NCBI GenBank assembly: GCA_015489185.1
Contig: WGAE01000095.1
Coordinates: forward strand, 1 to 10,094
Length of the DNA: 10,094 bases
Source: Campylobacterales bacterium
GTDB taxonomy: Bacteria > Campylobacterota > Campylobacteria > Campylobacterales > QNZT01
Reading direction: 5' to 3'
Shown: positions 1 to 6,336 of the stretch, piece after piece
How the letters are laid out: each line of letters begins with the position of its first letter
Position numbering within the stretch: position 1 is the stretch's first letter
The notes under the pieces: model-generated
The model's database searches: none
Told to the model about the DNA's origin: nothing
What the model saw: only the letters and a program-made list of their open reading frames with translations
Translations under genes and position numbers: made by a program

Positions 1-146
1 TCTACGACTATATCAATGTCGCTTTGTTCATTTGCTTCATCCCGTGCATAACTGCCGAAAATGCCGAGCCGCTTGATATGATACTCTCTTTGTTTTTCAG
101 ATTTGTATTTTTTCAGATAATTTAATATCTCTTCTTTAGTGAGCAT
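1..146 (-). CDS. MNT-type nucleotidyltransferase domain protein, 5' part only
   Basis: The reverse strand reads ATG at 146-144 and stays open to the window edge, giving 48 residues. An AAAGG ribosome binding site lies 6 nt before the ATG, which supports the start. Residues 28-48 read LGIFGSYARDEANEQSDIDI plus hydrophobics, the signature of the small polymerase-beta-like (MNT) nucleotidyltransferases: Gly31-Ser32, then Ser42-Asp43-x-Asp45 as the metal-binding acidic pair. Family members of this size are often antitoxins paired with a HEPN-domain toxin, and some (MntA) work by adding AMP to the toxin. Others are stand-alone proteins of unknown role. The partner gene, if any, would lie to the left of the window. 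The domain call is firm; the toxin-antitoxin role is inference. Confidence 0.85.
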   Translation of the reverse strand, partial: MLTKEEILNYLKKYKSEKQREYHIKRLGIFGSYARDEANEQSDIDIVV

Positions 147-175
147 ATTGTACCTTTAAGATTTTATGCAATTTT

Positions 176-181
176 ATTATA
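176..181 (-). promoter_or_regulatory. -10 box for the nucleotidyltransferase gene
   Basis: The minus strand reads a perfect TATAAT here, 29 nt upstream of the ATG at 146, so a transcript would start near 169 with a leader of about 20 nt that includes the AAAGG site. No convincing -35 box is visible. That is common in Campylobacterota, where an AT-rich upstream region often replaces it. Confidence 0.5.
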
Positions 182-239
182 ACAAATTTGCCATTTACTA
201 ATGTATGATTTCTTTGGAAAGATGCTATATGAAGTTGCA

Positions 240-275
240 CTAAAGTGCGACTCCCAATTGGAAGTCACACTTCAG
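240..275 (-). other. Long RNA stem-loop just after the HIT gene
   Basis: This 36-nt near-palindrome is centred on CCAATTGG (254-261). Read as plus-strand sequence it has three A/C mismatches (242/273, 248/267, 253/262). Read as minus-strand RNA all three become G-U pairs, giving an uninterrupted 16-bp stem closed by an AAUU loop. It begins 12 nt after the HIT stop codon, in the direction of HIT transcription. It is therefore probably a 3' end or mRNA-stabilising structure of the HIT transcript. No U-run follows it, so it is not a textbook intrinsic terminator. A second overlapping stem is possible at 234-251. A decayed end of a mobile element is another explanation. Confidence 0.5.
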
Positions 276-287
276 CATTGCTAGGGT

Positions 288-644
288 TCAAAGCGCTTTT
301 TTCGCTGTGTCGTCTGCGAGTTGGGGCCATTTGAGTTTGGTGCCGCCGAGCATGTGGAAGTGCAGATGCGGGACTTCCTGTCCGCCGTCTCGTCCGTTGT
401 TGGTGATGAGGCGGTAGCCGTTTTCGTCGAGTTCGAGGATTTTAGCGACTTCCTGGATAAAGGGGGTCATTTTTGCCATCATTTCGGGGGTGACGGATTG
501 AAAGTTCTGGACGTGCGCTTTGGGGATGATGAGGATATGCACGGGGGCTTTTGGGAAGATGTCATGAAATGCAAGAAATTCGTCGTTTTCATGGATTTTG
601 TTTGCAGACATTTCGCCGTTGACGATTTTACAGAAGATACACAT
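288..644 (-). CDS. HIT family nucleotide-binding protein (HinT-like)
   Basis: A 118-residue histidine triad protein, the usual length for HinT-type purine nucleoside phosphoramidases that hydrolyse AMP-linked substrates in the cytoplasm. The triad HLHFH is at residues 93-97, preceded by the typical NNGRDGGQEVP. The N-terminus MCIFCKIVNG carries a CxxC pair (Cys2, Cys5) seen in zinc-binding members. I chose ATG 644 over the upstream in-frame ATG at 764 because AAGGAG lies 8 nt before it (658-653), the HIT domain begins right there, and the 40 extra upstream codons would be translated through an inverted repeat. It is divergent from pheS, an arrangement also found in Campylobacter. Its physiological substrate is unknown. 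Confidence 0.93.
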   Translation of the reverse strand: MCIFCKIVNGEMSANKIHENDEFLAFHDIFPKAPVHILIIPKAHVQNFQSVTPEMMAKMTPFIQEVAKILELDENGYRLITNNGRDGGQEVPHLHFHMLGGTKLKWPQLADDTAKKAL

Positions 645-693
645 ATCGATGCTCCTTGAATGGTTGATTTTATCCAGGAAGTAAGTCTGGACA

Positions 694-772
694 GAATCTT
701 TTTGAGGGTATGTGAAAGAGGACAAATCCTCCCTTCGGTCTGAGCCTCTTTCACATACCCTCAAAAAGATTC
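694..772. repeat. Perfect 28-bp inverted repeat with 23-nt loop
   Basis: Arms 694-721 and 745-772 are exact reverse complements over 28 bp, separated by 23 nt (722-744). The element lies in the spacer between HIT and pheS. The outer part of each arm carries TTTTT on the left and AAAAA on the right, which is the reverse of a bidirectional terminator (no U-run after the stem on either strand), so a terminator is unlikely. Perfect arms of this length suggest a dispersed palindromic or MITE-like repeat, or a strong leader structure if HIT is transcribed from beyond 772. I see no clear target-site duplication at the ends. A minor 5-bp stem (673-677 with 687-691) lies next to it. Confidence 0.85.
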
Positions 773-774
773 AC

Positions 775-803
775 TTAATATATTTATATCCTATTTATAG
801 AAT
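775..803 (+). promoter_or_regulatory. Candidate promoter for the pheS operon
   Basis: The spacer 773-850 is strongly AT-rich. The best pairing I see is TTAATA (775-780), a 17-nt gap and TAGAAT (798-803), giving a leader of about 55 nt before pheS. TATAGT at 809-814 is an alternative -10. Promoter sequences for HIT on the other strand may overlap here (minus strand TATAAAT-type motifs). None of these boxes is close to consensus, so the exact position is uncertain. Confidence 0.35.
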
Positions 804-865
804 GGTAATATAGTTTCCCTTAATCCATTTTTCATTACAATGCAACAAAAAATTACAGGCGGTTC

Positions 866-1867
866 ATGGAAGAGTTGGAACATTTGGAAAATAAGATCAA
901 AGAGGCGGATGATCTCAAAATACTGGAGTCGGTGCGTATAGAGATCTTCGGTAAAAAAGGTGTTCTCGCCAAAGAGTTTGCGAGGATGAAAGAGATTCCG
1001 AACGAAGAGAAGAAGGCGTTCGCACAAAAGCTAAATACCCTCAAGGCGAAACTGACGGAACTTTTCGATGCCAAAAAGATGGCGCTGGAAGCCGCGGCGA
1101 TCGAAGCGATGATGGCAAAAGAGGGTGTCGATGTGACGATGTACCGTGCACACGCCGCGTCGGGCGGGTTGCATCCGGTCGCAGAGACGATGAATCGGAT
1201 TATCGACTATTTTGTTTCAATGAACTTTGCGATCGAAGAGGGTCCGTTCGTAGATGACGATTTTCACAACTTCGAAGCGCTCAATCTTCCCAAACATCAC
1301 CCCGCGCGCGATATGCAGGATACTTTCTATCTCAGAGACGGGATGCTTTTGCGTACGCATACGTCGTCAGTGCAGATTCATACGATGCAAAAGCAAAAGC
1401 CGCCTGTTCGGATTATCAGTCCGGGGAGTGTTTTCAGGCGCGATTTCGATTTGACCCATACGCCGATGTTTCACCAGGTGGAGGGGTTGATGGTGGATGA
1501 AGAGGGCAAGATTTCGTTTGCTCATTTGAAGTGGATTCTTGAAGATTTTCTCAGATATATGTTCGGTGATGTCAAAGTCCGTTTTCGTCCAAGTTTTTTC
1601 CCGTTTACGGAGCCGAGTACCGAGGTGGATATCAGCTGTATCTTCTGCGGCGCAGAGGGGTGTCGTGTCTGTTCGCAGACGGGTTGGCTGGAGGTTCTGG
1701 GATCGGGAATGGTCGATCCCAATGTCTTTAAAGCGGTCGGTTACGAAAATGTGAGCGGATACGCCTTCGGACTGGGTGTGGAGCGTTTTGCGATGCTGAT
1801 TCATCGTATCGGCGATCTGCGTTCGCTGTTCGAGGGTGATCTGCGTTTACTGGAGCAGTTTCAATGA
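866..1867 (+). CDS. pheS: Phenylalanine--tRNA ligase alpha subunit
   Basis: Catalytic subunit of the alpha2-beta2 enzyme that charges tRNA-Phe. It has 333 residues, the normal length. Residues 1-90 are a charged helical tRNA-binding coiled coil with the typical FGKKG (28-32). The class II synthetase core follows: GLHPV (101-105), the block NFEALNLPKHHPARD (135-149), motif 2 around FRRDFDLTHTPMFHQVEG (190-207), FTEPSTEVDI (247-256) and motif 3 FGLGVERFAM (301-310). The alanine of GYAFG (residue 300), which shapes the phenylalanine pocket, is kept. Four cysteines at 258, 261, 266 and 269 (CxxCx4CxxC) look like a zinc site of the kind found in many non-enterobacterial PheS. The start has an AGGCGG-like ribosome binding site 5 nt upstream. 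It overlaps pheT by 4 nt. Confidence 0.97.
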   Translation: MEELEHLENKIKEADDLKILESVRIEIFGKKGVLAKEFARMKEIPNEEKKAFAQKLNTLKAKLTELFDAKKMALEAAAIEAMMAKEGVDVTMYRAHAASGGLHPVAETMNRIIDYFVSMNFAIEEGPFVDDDFHNFEALNLPKHHPARDMQDTFYLRDGMLLRTHTSSVQIHTMQKQKPPVRIISPGSVFRRDFDLTHTPMFHQVEGLMVDEEGKISFAHLKWILEDFLRYMFGDVKVRFRPSFFPFTEPSTEVDISCIFCGAEGCRVCSQTGWLEVLGSGMVDPNVFKAVGYENVSGYAFGLGVERFAMLIHRIGDLRSLFEGDLRLLEQFQ

Positions 1868-4188
1868 TAGTCACAAGAGCGTGGTTACAGGAGTGGATAG
1901 ATATCTCCGACAAGAGTACGGAGGCGTTGTGCGAGACACTTAACAGTATCGGGCTGGAGGTCGATTCGGTCGAGAAGTTGCGCATTCCCGAAAAGGTTGT
2001 GGTCGGACGCGTGCTCTCGTGCGAGAAGCATCCCGATGCGGATAAGCTCAATGTCTGTCAGGTCGATTTGGGTGACGAAACGACGCAGATTGTCTGCGGT
2101 GCGAAGAACGTGGCGGCGGGGCAGACGGTCGCGGTAGCGACGATCGGCGCGGATCTGGGTAACGGGTTTGTGATCAAAAAGGCGAAGTTGCGCGGTGTGG
2201 AATCGAACGGGATGATCTGCGGTTCTACCGAAATCGGTTTGCCTCAGATGAACGACGGGATTATGGTGCTCGATGAGAGTATCGGCGAACTGGTAACGGG
2301 GCGGGAGCTTCGTACCTATCCGTTGCTCAATGATGATATCATCGAAGTGGAACTGACCGCCAACCGGGGAGACGCGCTGAGTGTCAGAGGGATTGCAAGA
2401 GACCTGGCGGCGGCGTATGATCGGACGTTGCGCGCTTATGAGCGCAGTTTCAAAGATGATCGTCGCGGGATTGCACGTGTATTGCGTTTTCAGGTCGTGG
2501 GTGAGCCTGAGGCGCGGGTGGTCTATCGTTTTGCGGAGTTTGAACCGTGTGAGCCGCGGCTGCTGGAGGCGTTTCGGATTGCTTGTGCGGGGAAATATCA
2601 TGAACGTCCGTTGCATCAGAAAGTTACCTATGCAATACACAGTACGGGCGTGATTTTGCGGGTATACGATTTCGATCAGCTCTACAACGACGAGGGTAAA
2701 GTGACGCTGGAGCTGAAAAGAGAGGCAAACGGGGTCGATGTGCTTCGCTGCAACGGTAAAGTGCTTTCGCAGATCGGGTTGAATCAGGATGCGGAGATTT
2801 CGGAGCCGAAGGGGAGGCATCTGATTCTGGAAGCAAGTTATGTCGATCCGGATACGATCTCCGCGCGCAAAACGGAGCTTGGTCTGGAAGCGGATGATCT
2901 CTACTACAACACATCCCGCGGCAGTGAGACCGATCTGGAACTGGGGCTCGATTTTCTGTGCGATACGATCAGCAAAGAGTGCGGCGCGCGCATTTACGGC
3001 GGTGAAGAGCGTTACATGCCTAAAACGGAAGAGCGTATACTGAAAGTTTCACAGGCGTTTATCGACAACTTTATCGGTCAGCCGGTCGATCCGGCGCAGG
3101 TGGTGGCGATTTTGTCACGGCTTGGGATTTCATGTATGCGCAAAGAGGACTTTTTTATCATTGTCGTTCCCGATTTCAGAACAGATATTTACGGCGTGCA
3201 GGATATCGTTGAAGAGCTTGTGCGTTTTATAGGAATCGACAATATCGTCGCCAAACCGCTGGAGATAATTGAGCAGCGTCGGTTGAATGAGGCGTACGAT
3301 CTGTATAAAAAGCGCAATAAATATCGCATCAAAGCGGCGGGCGCGGGATTTTTCGAGTCGGTACACTACTTTTTTGCAAACAGAGCACTGCAGCAAAAAT
3401 ACGGATTGCCGGTGCTGGATGAGGCGCTTGATTTGCAAAATCCGATCAGTGAAGAGCTCAATACGTTGCGCACGACACTGGTGATGCATCTGCTCGAGTC
3501 GGCATCTTCCAATATCAAAAACGGCAGAAAGCGTGTCGCGCTTTTTGAACTGGGACGTGTGGTCGACGAAAAGCGTCATGAAACGGAGAAGATGGCGTTT
3601 GTTTTCAGCGGGCATCTGGAGGAGGCGTCACTCAAAAATCACGGTAAACCCGTCACGGTCGACTTTTTCTCTTTTGCGGACAAAGTGTCGGCGGTGATCG
3701 GAGCGTTTGAACTCAAGGCAAAAAAAGAGGTCGAAGCGCTTTTTAGTCCGTATGAGTATGCGACGATTGAGATTGACGGGAAATCTGTCGGGTATATTGC
3801 CAGAGTGCATGCCAATACGGAGAAAGATTTCGATCTGCCGCGCACCTACGTGTGTGAGGTCGATTTTGCCGCATTGCCGTACGAGACGGTACAGGCGAAA
3901 AGTTATGCGAAATTTCCTTCCGTGACACGGGATTTGTCGTTGCTGGTGCCGAAAACGGTGGCGTTTGATACGATCAAAGAGGCGCTGAGAGAGGATATTC
4001 CGGTTGAGATCAGGGAGTTTTACCCGATCGATCTTTTCGAGAGCGAGGATTTGGGTGAGAATGTCAGTCTGACGGTGCGTTTTGTGATTCGCTCCGACGA
4101 AAAGACACTGACCGAAGAGGAGATTACGGCGATGATCGATAAGGTGTTGGAGCGTCTGAAATCGCATCTGGGGATCGTGATACGATGA
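1864..4188 (+). CDS. pheT: Phenylalanine--tRNA ligase beta subunit
   Basis: Partner of PheS, 774 residues (E. coli about 795). Domains in order: a short N-terminal segment; an EMAP-like tRNA-binding OB fold (about 44-150, with VVVGRVLSCEKHPDADKL); a B3/B4 editing region (about 210-375); a B5 domain (about 388-465); a class II-like core (about 475-665, with NPISEELNTLRTTL at 526-539); and the C-terminal FDX-ACB anticodon-binding domain (about 680-773, AKFPSVTRDLSLLV). The ATG sits in ATGA with the pheS stop, so translation is probably coupled. The editing region is unusual. The AGIMGG-type motif reads LSQIGLNQD (301-309). By my alignment the editing His falls on Arg266 and the Glu of the YERGVDP motif on Ser351. 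tRNA binding and aminoacylation should be intact; editing is doubtful. Confidence 0.96.
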   Translation: MIVTRAWLQEWIDISDKSTEALCETLNSIGLEVDSVEKLRIPEKVVVGRVLSCEKHPDADKLNVCQVDLGDETTQIVCGAKNVAAGQTVAVATIGADLGNGFVIKKAKLRGVESNGMICGSTEIGLPQMNDGIMVLDESIGELVTGRELRTYPLLNDDIIEVELTANRGDALSVRGIARDLAAAYDRTLRAYERSFKDDRRGIARVLRFQVVGEPEARVVYRFAEFEPCEPRLLEAFRIACAGKYHERPLHQKVTYAIHSTGVILRVYDFDQLYNDEGKVTLELKREANGVDVLRCNGKVLSQIGLNQDAEISEPKGRHLILEASYVDPDTISARKTELGLEADDLYYNTSRGSETDLELGLDFLCDTISKECGARIYGGEERYMPKTEERILKVSQAFIDNFIGQPVDPAQVVAILSRLGISCMRKEDFFIIVVPDFRTDIYGVQDIVEELVRFIGIDNIVAKPLEIIEQRRLNEAYDLYKKRNKYRIKAAGAGFFESVHYFFANRALQQKYGLPVLDEALDLQNPISEELNTLRTTLVMHLLESASSNIKNGRKRVALFELGRVVDEKRHETEKMAFVFSGHLEEASLKNHGKPVTVDFFSFADKVSAVIGAFELKAKKEVEALFSPYEYATIEIDGKSVGYIARVHANTEKDFDLPRTYVCEVDFAALPYETVQAKSYAKFPSVTRDLSLLVPKTVAFDTIKEALREDIPVEIREFYPIDLFESEDLGENVSLTVRFVIRSDEKTLTEEEITAMIDKVLERLKSHLGIVIR

Positions 4189-5477
4189 GTCGTTTGATTG
4201 TCAAACCTGCAAAGCGTTTTGATATTGCGATCGATACGATCGCGCCGGACAAGTCGATTTCGCACCGGTGTGCGATCTTTTCGCTTTTAAGTGACAAGCC
4301 GTCGAGGGTACGTAATTTCCTACGCGCCGAAGATACGCTCAATACACTCTCAATTGTTGAAAAACTGGGCGCAAAAGTGGATGATGAAGGAGAAGTGATT
4401 ACCGTCACACCGCCTGCATCGATCAATGAGCCCGCTGCGATTTTGGATTGCGGCAACTCCGGTACCGCGATGCGGCTTTTTATGGGGTTTTTGGCTTCAC
4501 GTCCCGGATTTTTCGTGCTTTTCGGCGACAAATATCTGGCGGCGCGCCCGATGCGTCGTGTTGCGGATCCGCTTCGAAGTATCGGTGCGAAGATCGACGG
4601 AAGAGAAGAGGGGAATCTCGCGCCGATCGCGATTCGGGGTGTGGAGCATCTGGACGGGTTTGACTATGTATCTCCGATCGCTTCGGCTCAGGTGAAGAGT
4701 GCGATGATTCTGGCGGCGTTAAATGCCGATACCCCTTCCAAGTATCGGGAACCGCACCTGAGCAGGGATCATAGTGAGCGTATGCTCAAAGGAATGGGTG
4801 CCGATATCGATGTTGCGAAGGACGGGACGATTACGATTACGCCGATGCAAGGGCCTCTGCAGCCGCTGGATATTACGGTGCCCGCCGATCCGTCGAGTGC
4901 TTTCTTTTTCGCGGTTGCCGCGGCGATCGTTCCGGGCAGTCGTGTCGTACTCAAAGGTTTGTCTTTGAATCCGACGCGGATTGAGGCGTATCGGGTACTG
5001 GAACGGATGGGTGCAAATGTGGAATTTGTGCTTCATGAAGATAAATATGAACCGATCGGGGATATTGTCGTCACGCACGCGCCTTTGCACGGTGTAACGG
5101 TTGAGGAGAATATTGCCTGGCTGATCGACGAACTGCCCGCGCTTGCGATTGCGATGGCTGCGGCGGAAGGTGAGAGCCGTGTCAAAAACGCTAAAGAGCT
5201 TCGTGTCAAAGAGAGTGATCGTATTCGCAGCGTGGTGGATAACCTGCGTCGTTGCGCTATCGAAGTGGAAGAGTTTGAAGACGGTTATGCGATCACAGGG
5301 GGACGTTTCAAAAAAGCGGTGATCGATTCACACGGGGATCATCGTATCGCGATGAGTTTTGCGATTGCGGGACTTGTCAGCGGGATGGAGATTGAGGATA
5401 CAGATTGTATCCGTACGTCGTTTCCAAATTTTACGCAGCTTCTGGCGCGTATCGGGGAGGTGGAAAATGGAGATTAG
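4185..5477 (+). CDS. aroA: 3-phosphoshikimate 1-carboxyvinyltransferase (EPSP synthase)
   Basis: Joins PEP to shikimate-3-phosphate in the sixth step of the shikimate pathway, in the cytoplasm. It has 430 residues, the normal length. Visible active-site elements are Lys23-Ser24-x-x-x-Arg28 (DKSISHR), GNSGTAMR (90-97), RPM (121-123), SAQVKSA (167-173), DELPAL (315-320), RVKESDRI (340-347) and DHRIAM (385-390). The blocks GDKYLAARPMRR and SRDHSERML (193-201) resemble the class II enzymes of Bacillus and Agrobacterium CP4 more than the E. coli class. The glycine of NSGTAMR is kept, whereas CP4 has Ala there, so glyphosate tolerance cannot be read from the sequence. Its ATG overlaps the pheT stop (ATGA) with no clear ribosome binding site, which suggests coupling to pheT translation. 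Confidence 0.97.
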   Translation: MSRLIVKPAKRFDIAIDTIAPDKSISHRCAIFSLLSDKPSRVRNFLRAEDTLNTLSIVEKLGAKVDDEGEVITVTPPASINEPAAILDCGNSGTAMRLFMGFLASRPGFFVLFGDKYLAARPMRRVADPLRSIGAKIDGREEGNLAPIAIRGVEHLDGFDYVSPIASAQVKSAMILAALNADTPSKYREPHLSRDHSERMLKGMGADIDVAKDGTITITPMQGPLQPLDITVPADPSSAFFFAVAAAIVPGSRVVLKGLSLNPTRIEAYRVLERMGANVEFVLHEDKYEPIGDIVVTHAPLHGVTVEENIAWLIDELPALAIAMAAAEGESRVKNAKELRVKESDRIRSVVDNLRRCAIEVEEFEDGYAITGGRFKKAVIDSHGDHRIAMSFAIAGLVSGMEIEDTDCIRTSFPNFTQLLARIGEVENGD

Positions 5478-6297
5478 ATTAGCGGAAAATTACGGTTTTT
5501 GTTTCGGTGTCAAACGTGCGATCGAGATTGCGGAGGAGTCGAAAAACGCTTTTACGTACGGTCCTCTGATTCACAACAGAGAAGAGATCAATCGATTGCA
5601 GGAAAACTTCAATGTCACGACGGCACATGAACTGGATGAACTGAAAAAGACCGATCGGGTGATCATCCGTACACACGGTATTGTCAAAAACGAACTTGAG
5701 ACCTTACAAAAAAGCGGCAAAGAGATTATCGATGCGACCTGTCCCTTTGTCACCAAGCCTCAGGAGATCGTCGAAGAGATGAGTAAAGAGGGGTATAAGA
5801 TCGTCATTTTCGGAGATGAAAAACATCCGGAAGTGAAGGGGGTCAAGAGTTATGCCGTCAACGAACCGCTGGTTGTTATGGATGTTGCTGAGTTGGAAAA
5901 TGTCTATCTCGGTCCCAAAGTAGCGGTGGTGTCACAGACAACCCGTAAAGTCAAAGAGTTCATGAAGATTATCAACTATCTGGTCGAGAATGTCAAAGAG
6001 GTACGGGTCTTCAATACGATCTGCAACGCGACCTTTGAAAATCAGGAAGCGGCGGATAAACTGAGCAAAGAGGCGGATGTGATGGTGGTCATCGGCGGAA
6101 AGAACTCCTCCAACACCAAGCAGCTTTTCAGTATCGTCAAAAGTAACTGTGCCGACAGTTACCATATTGAAGTTCCTGAAGAACTTCAGCCTGAGTGGTT
6201 TACGGGGAAAAAGCTTTGCGGAGTGACGGCAGGTGCTTCGACCCCCGACTGGATTATTCAGAATGTCATTGAAAAAATAAGAAACATTTCTGTATAA
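5467..6297 (+). CDS. ispH: 4-hydroxy-3-methylbut-2-enyl diphosphate reductase
   Basis: Iron-sulfur enzyme of the last MEP-pathway step, reducing HMBPP to IPP and DMAPP. It has 276 residues, as usual for short Campylobacterota forms. The three cluster cysteines are Cys12 (GFCFGVKRA), Cys92 (DATCPFV) and Cys186 (NTICNAT). Substrate-binding residues His36, His70 (RTHG), His120 with the catalytic Glu122 (KHPEVKG), Thr158 (SQTT), SSN (214-216) and Ser258 (AGAS) are all present. I chose ATG 5467 because GGAGG (5456-5460) lies 6 nt upstream and family proteins begin with this MEIRLAENYGFCFGV block. An in-frame ATG at 5359 would add 36 basic residues that are only aroA sequence in another frame. The start lies 11 nt inside aroA. 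A promoter for rpsA overlaps its stop codon. Confidence 0.97.
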   Translation: MEIRLAENYGFCFGVKRAIEIAEESKNAFTYGPLIHNREEINRLQENFNVTTAHELDELKKTDRVIIRTHGIVKNELETLQKSGKEIIDATCPFVTKPQEIVEEMSKEGYKIVIFGDEKHPEVKGVKSYAVNEPLVVMDVAELENVYLGPKVAVVSQTTRKVKEFMKIINYLVENVKEVRVFNTICNATFENQEAADKLSKEADVMVVIGGKNSSNTKQLFSIVKSNCADSYHIEVPEELQPEWFTGKKLCGVTAGASTPDWIIQNVIEKIRNISV

Positions 6298-6298
6298 T
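6269..6298 (+). promoter_or_regulatory. Sigma-70-like promoter for rpsA inside the ispH tail
   Basis: TTGAAA (6269-6274), an 18-nt gap and a perfect TATAAT (6293-6298) overlap the last codons and stop of ispH. Transcription would start near 6305, giving an rpsA leader of about 30 nt that holds the AAAAGG site at 6325-6330. Ribosomal protein S1 is needed in much larger amounts than IspH or AroA, so a separate promoter makes biological sense. Not experimentally shown. Confidence 0.65.
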
Positions 6299-6336
6299 GG
6301 CTCAAATTTGAAAAAACATAATATAAAAGGATTGTG

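Noticed and set aside
321..659. 112-residue plus-strand ORF opposite HIT
   Set aside because: It is the complement of a well-supported HIT gene and has no recognisable domain.
660..743. 27-codon plus-strand ORF in the pheS leader, considered as an attenuator peptide
   Set aside because: It has only two Phe codons, no ribosome binding site, no U-run terminator after the hairpin, and lies upstream of the likely pheS promoters.
645..764. In-frame upstream start for HIT at 764 adding 40 residues
   Set aside because: The extra codons run through the inverted repeat, match nothing in HIT proteins, and ATG 644 has an AAGGAG site 8 nt upstream.
694..772. Inverted repeat as a bidirectional intrinsic terminator
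   Set aside because: The T-tract is on the left arm and the A-tract on the right, so neither strand's RNA has a U-run after the stem.
4200..4260. Frequent GATC/CGATCG tetramers and hexamers across the coding region
   Set aside because: They are explained by common codon pairs such as GCG ATC and GTG ATC; I see no clustered or origin-like arrangement.
5359..5466. 36-residue basic N-terminal extension of IspH
   Set aside because: It is aroA coding sequence read in another frame; the family N-terminus begins at ATG 5467, which has its own GGAGG.
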